From an uncultured Porphyromonas sp. (GTDB lineage: Bacteria > Bacteroidota > Bacteroidia > Bacteroidales > Porphyromonadaceae), in assembly GCA_946222055.1 (NCBI GenBank), contig CAMIEW010000083.1:1-5574 (forward strand): 5,574 nt of DNA, in the 5' to 3' direction. The notes beneath the pieces are model-generated. The model ran no database searches, was not told the origin of the DNA, and was given only the letters and a program-made list of their open reading frames with translations. Below, in pieces: positions 5,317 to 5,574 of this stretch (its first letter is position 1; every line of letters begins with the position of its first letter). The translations under genes and the position numbers were made by a program.

Positions 5317-5574
5317 ATGTCCACAAAGACACGTAAAATCCTGGTACCGCAGCCGGAGCCGCCCAAGAAGAATTCACCGTACTATCAGCTGGCAGAGGAG
5401 TATGGACTTGAGCTGGTATTTAAGCCGCTCTTCCACTTCGAGACGCTGACGACACGGCAGTTTCGGGATCAGAAGGTAGATATTCTCAAGCATACGGCAG
5501 TGATCCTCACGTCGAGGACGATCACTACACACTTCTTCAAGCTGGTGAGCGATCTGCGCTGCACTCTGCCGGAG
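5317..5574 (+). CDS. hemD: Uroporphyrinogen-III synthase, 3'-truncated by the window edge
   Basis: HemD closes and rearranges hydroxymethylbilane to uroporphyrinogen III, the branch point to heme, siroheme and corrinoids, in the cytoplasm. The frame stays open from ATG 5317 to the last base, giving 86 residues of an expected total near 250. The N-terminus runs KILVPQPEPPKKNSPYYQLAEEYG, then ELVFKPLFHFETLT, FRDQKVDILKHTAVILTSR, and FFKLVSDLRCTLPE. This matches the Bacteroidetes HemD form as I remember it: a VSQPxP-like first strand, SPYY.LAE.YG, and the TAVI.TSR segment of the HemD fold. The family has no strictly conserved catalytic residues, so activity cannot be judged. It lies 10 nt after the DUF4271 gene with no good Shine-Dalgarno, consistent with co-transcription; a promoter-like box at 5235 could also serve it. 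No other heme gene is visible. The position beside DUF4271 is typical for the phylum. Confidence 0.88.
   Translation, partial: MSTKTRKILVPQPEPPKKNSPYYQLAEEYGLELVFKPLFHFETLTTRQFRDQKVDILKHTAVILTSRTITTHFFKLVSDLRCTLPE

Noticed and set aside
1..5574. Mobile elements, CRISPR arrays, tRNA/rRNA genes, toxin-antitoxin or defence genes
   Set aside because: No transposase-like protein, terminal inverted repeats, spaced direct repeats, cloverleaf structures or characteristic motifs were seen; gene content is uniformly housekeeping.

Overview
The window looks like ordinary chromosomal housekeeping DNA from a GC-rich member of the Bacteroidales, most likely Porphyromonas or a close relative. Four things point there. 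The transketolase, YbeY, DUF4271 and HemD proteins all have the Bacteroidetes form as I remember it. DUF4271 followed directly by hemD is an arrangement typical of that phylum. Shine-Dalgarno sequences are mostly weak. Two copies of the Bacteroidetes -7 promoter box TAnnTTTG occur, both reading TACCTTTG. The species cannot be fixed from the sequence alone. All supported genes are on the + strand.

Region 1 (1-3900) is a tightly packed three-gene unit. It holds the 3' two-thirds or more of a transketolase gene (cut by the left edge), then rpiB (ribose-5-phosphate isomerase B) 3 nt later, then an M3-family zinc peptidase of the Dcp/OpdA type that overlaps rpiB by 20 nt. Transketolase and RpiB are consecutive parts of the non-oxidative pentose phosphate pathway. 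The peptidase probably shares the transcript but has no obvious biochemical link. A strong intrinsic terminator at 3935-3967 closes the unit.

Region 2 (3901-4079) is the only sizeable intergenic gap. It holds the terminator, a Bacteroidetes promoter at 3999-4006, a small GC-rich hairpin in the predicted 5' leader and an AT-rich stretch before the ybeY start.

Region 3 (4080-5574) carries ybeY (rRNA maturation endoribonuclease), a six-helix DUF4271 membrane protein of unknown function that probably starts at TTG, and the first 86 codons of hemD (uroporphyrinogen-III synthase), cut by the right edge. A second TACCTTTG box lies inside the end of the DUF4271 gene and could drive hemD separately.

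I see no mobile element, CRISPR array, tRNA, rRNA, phage gene or defence gene, and no convincing new system. The most useful leads are the promoter embedded in coding sequence, the altered third metal-ligand position in YbeY, the TTG start of the DUF4271 gene and the unexplained DUF4271-hemD pairing.
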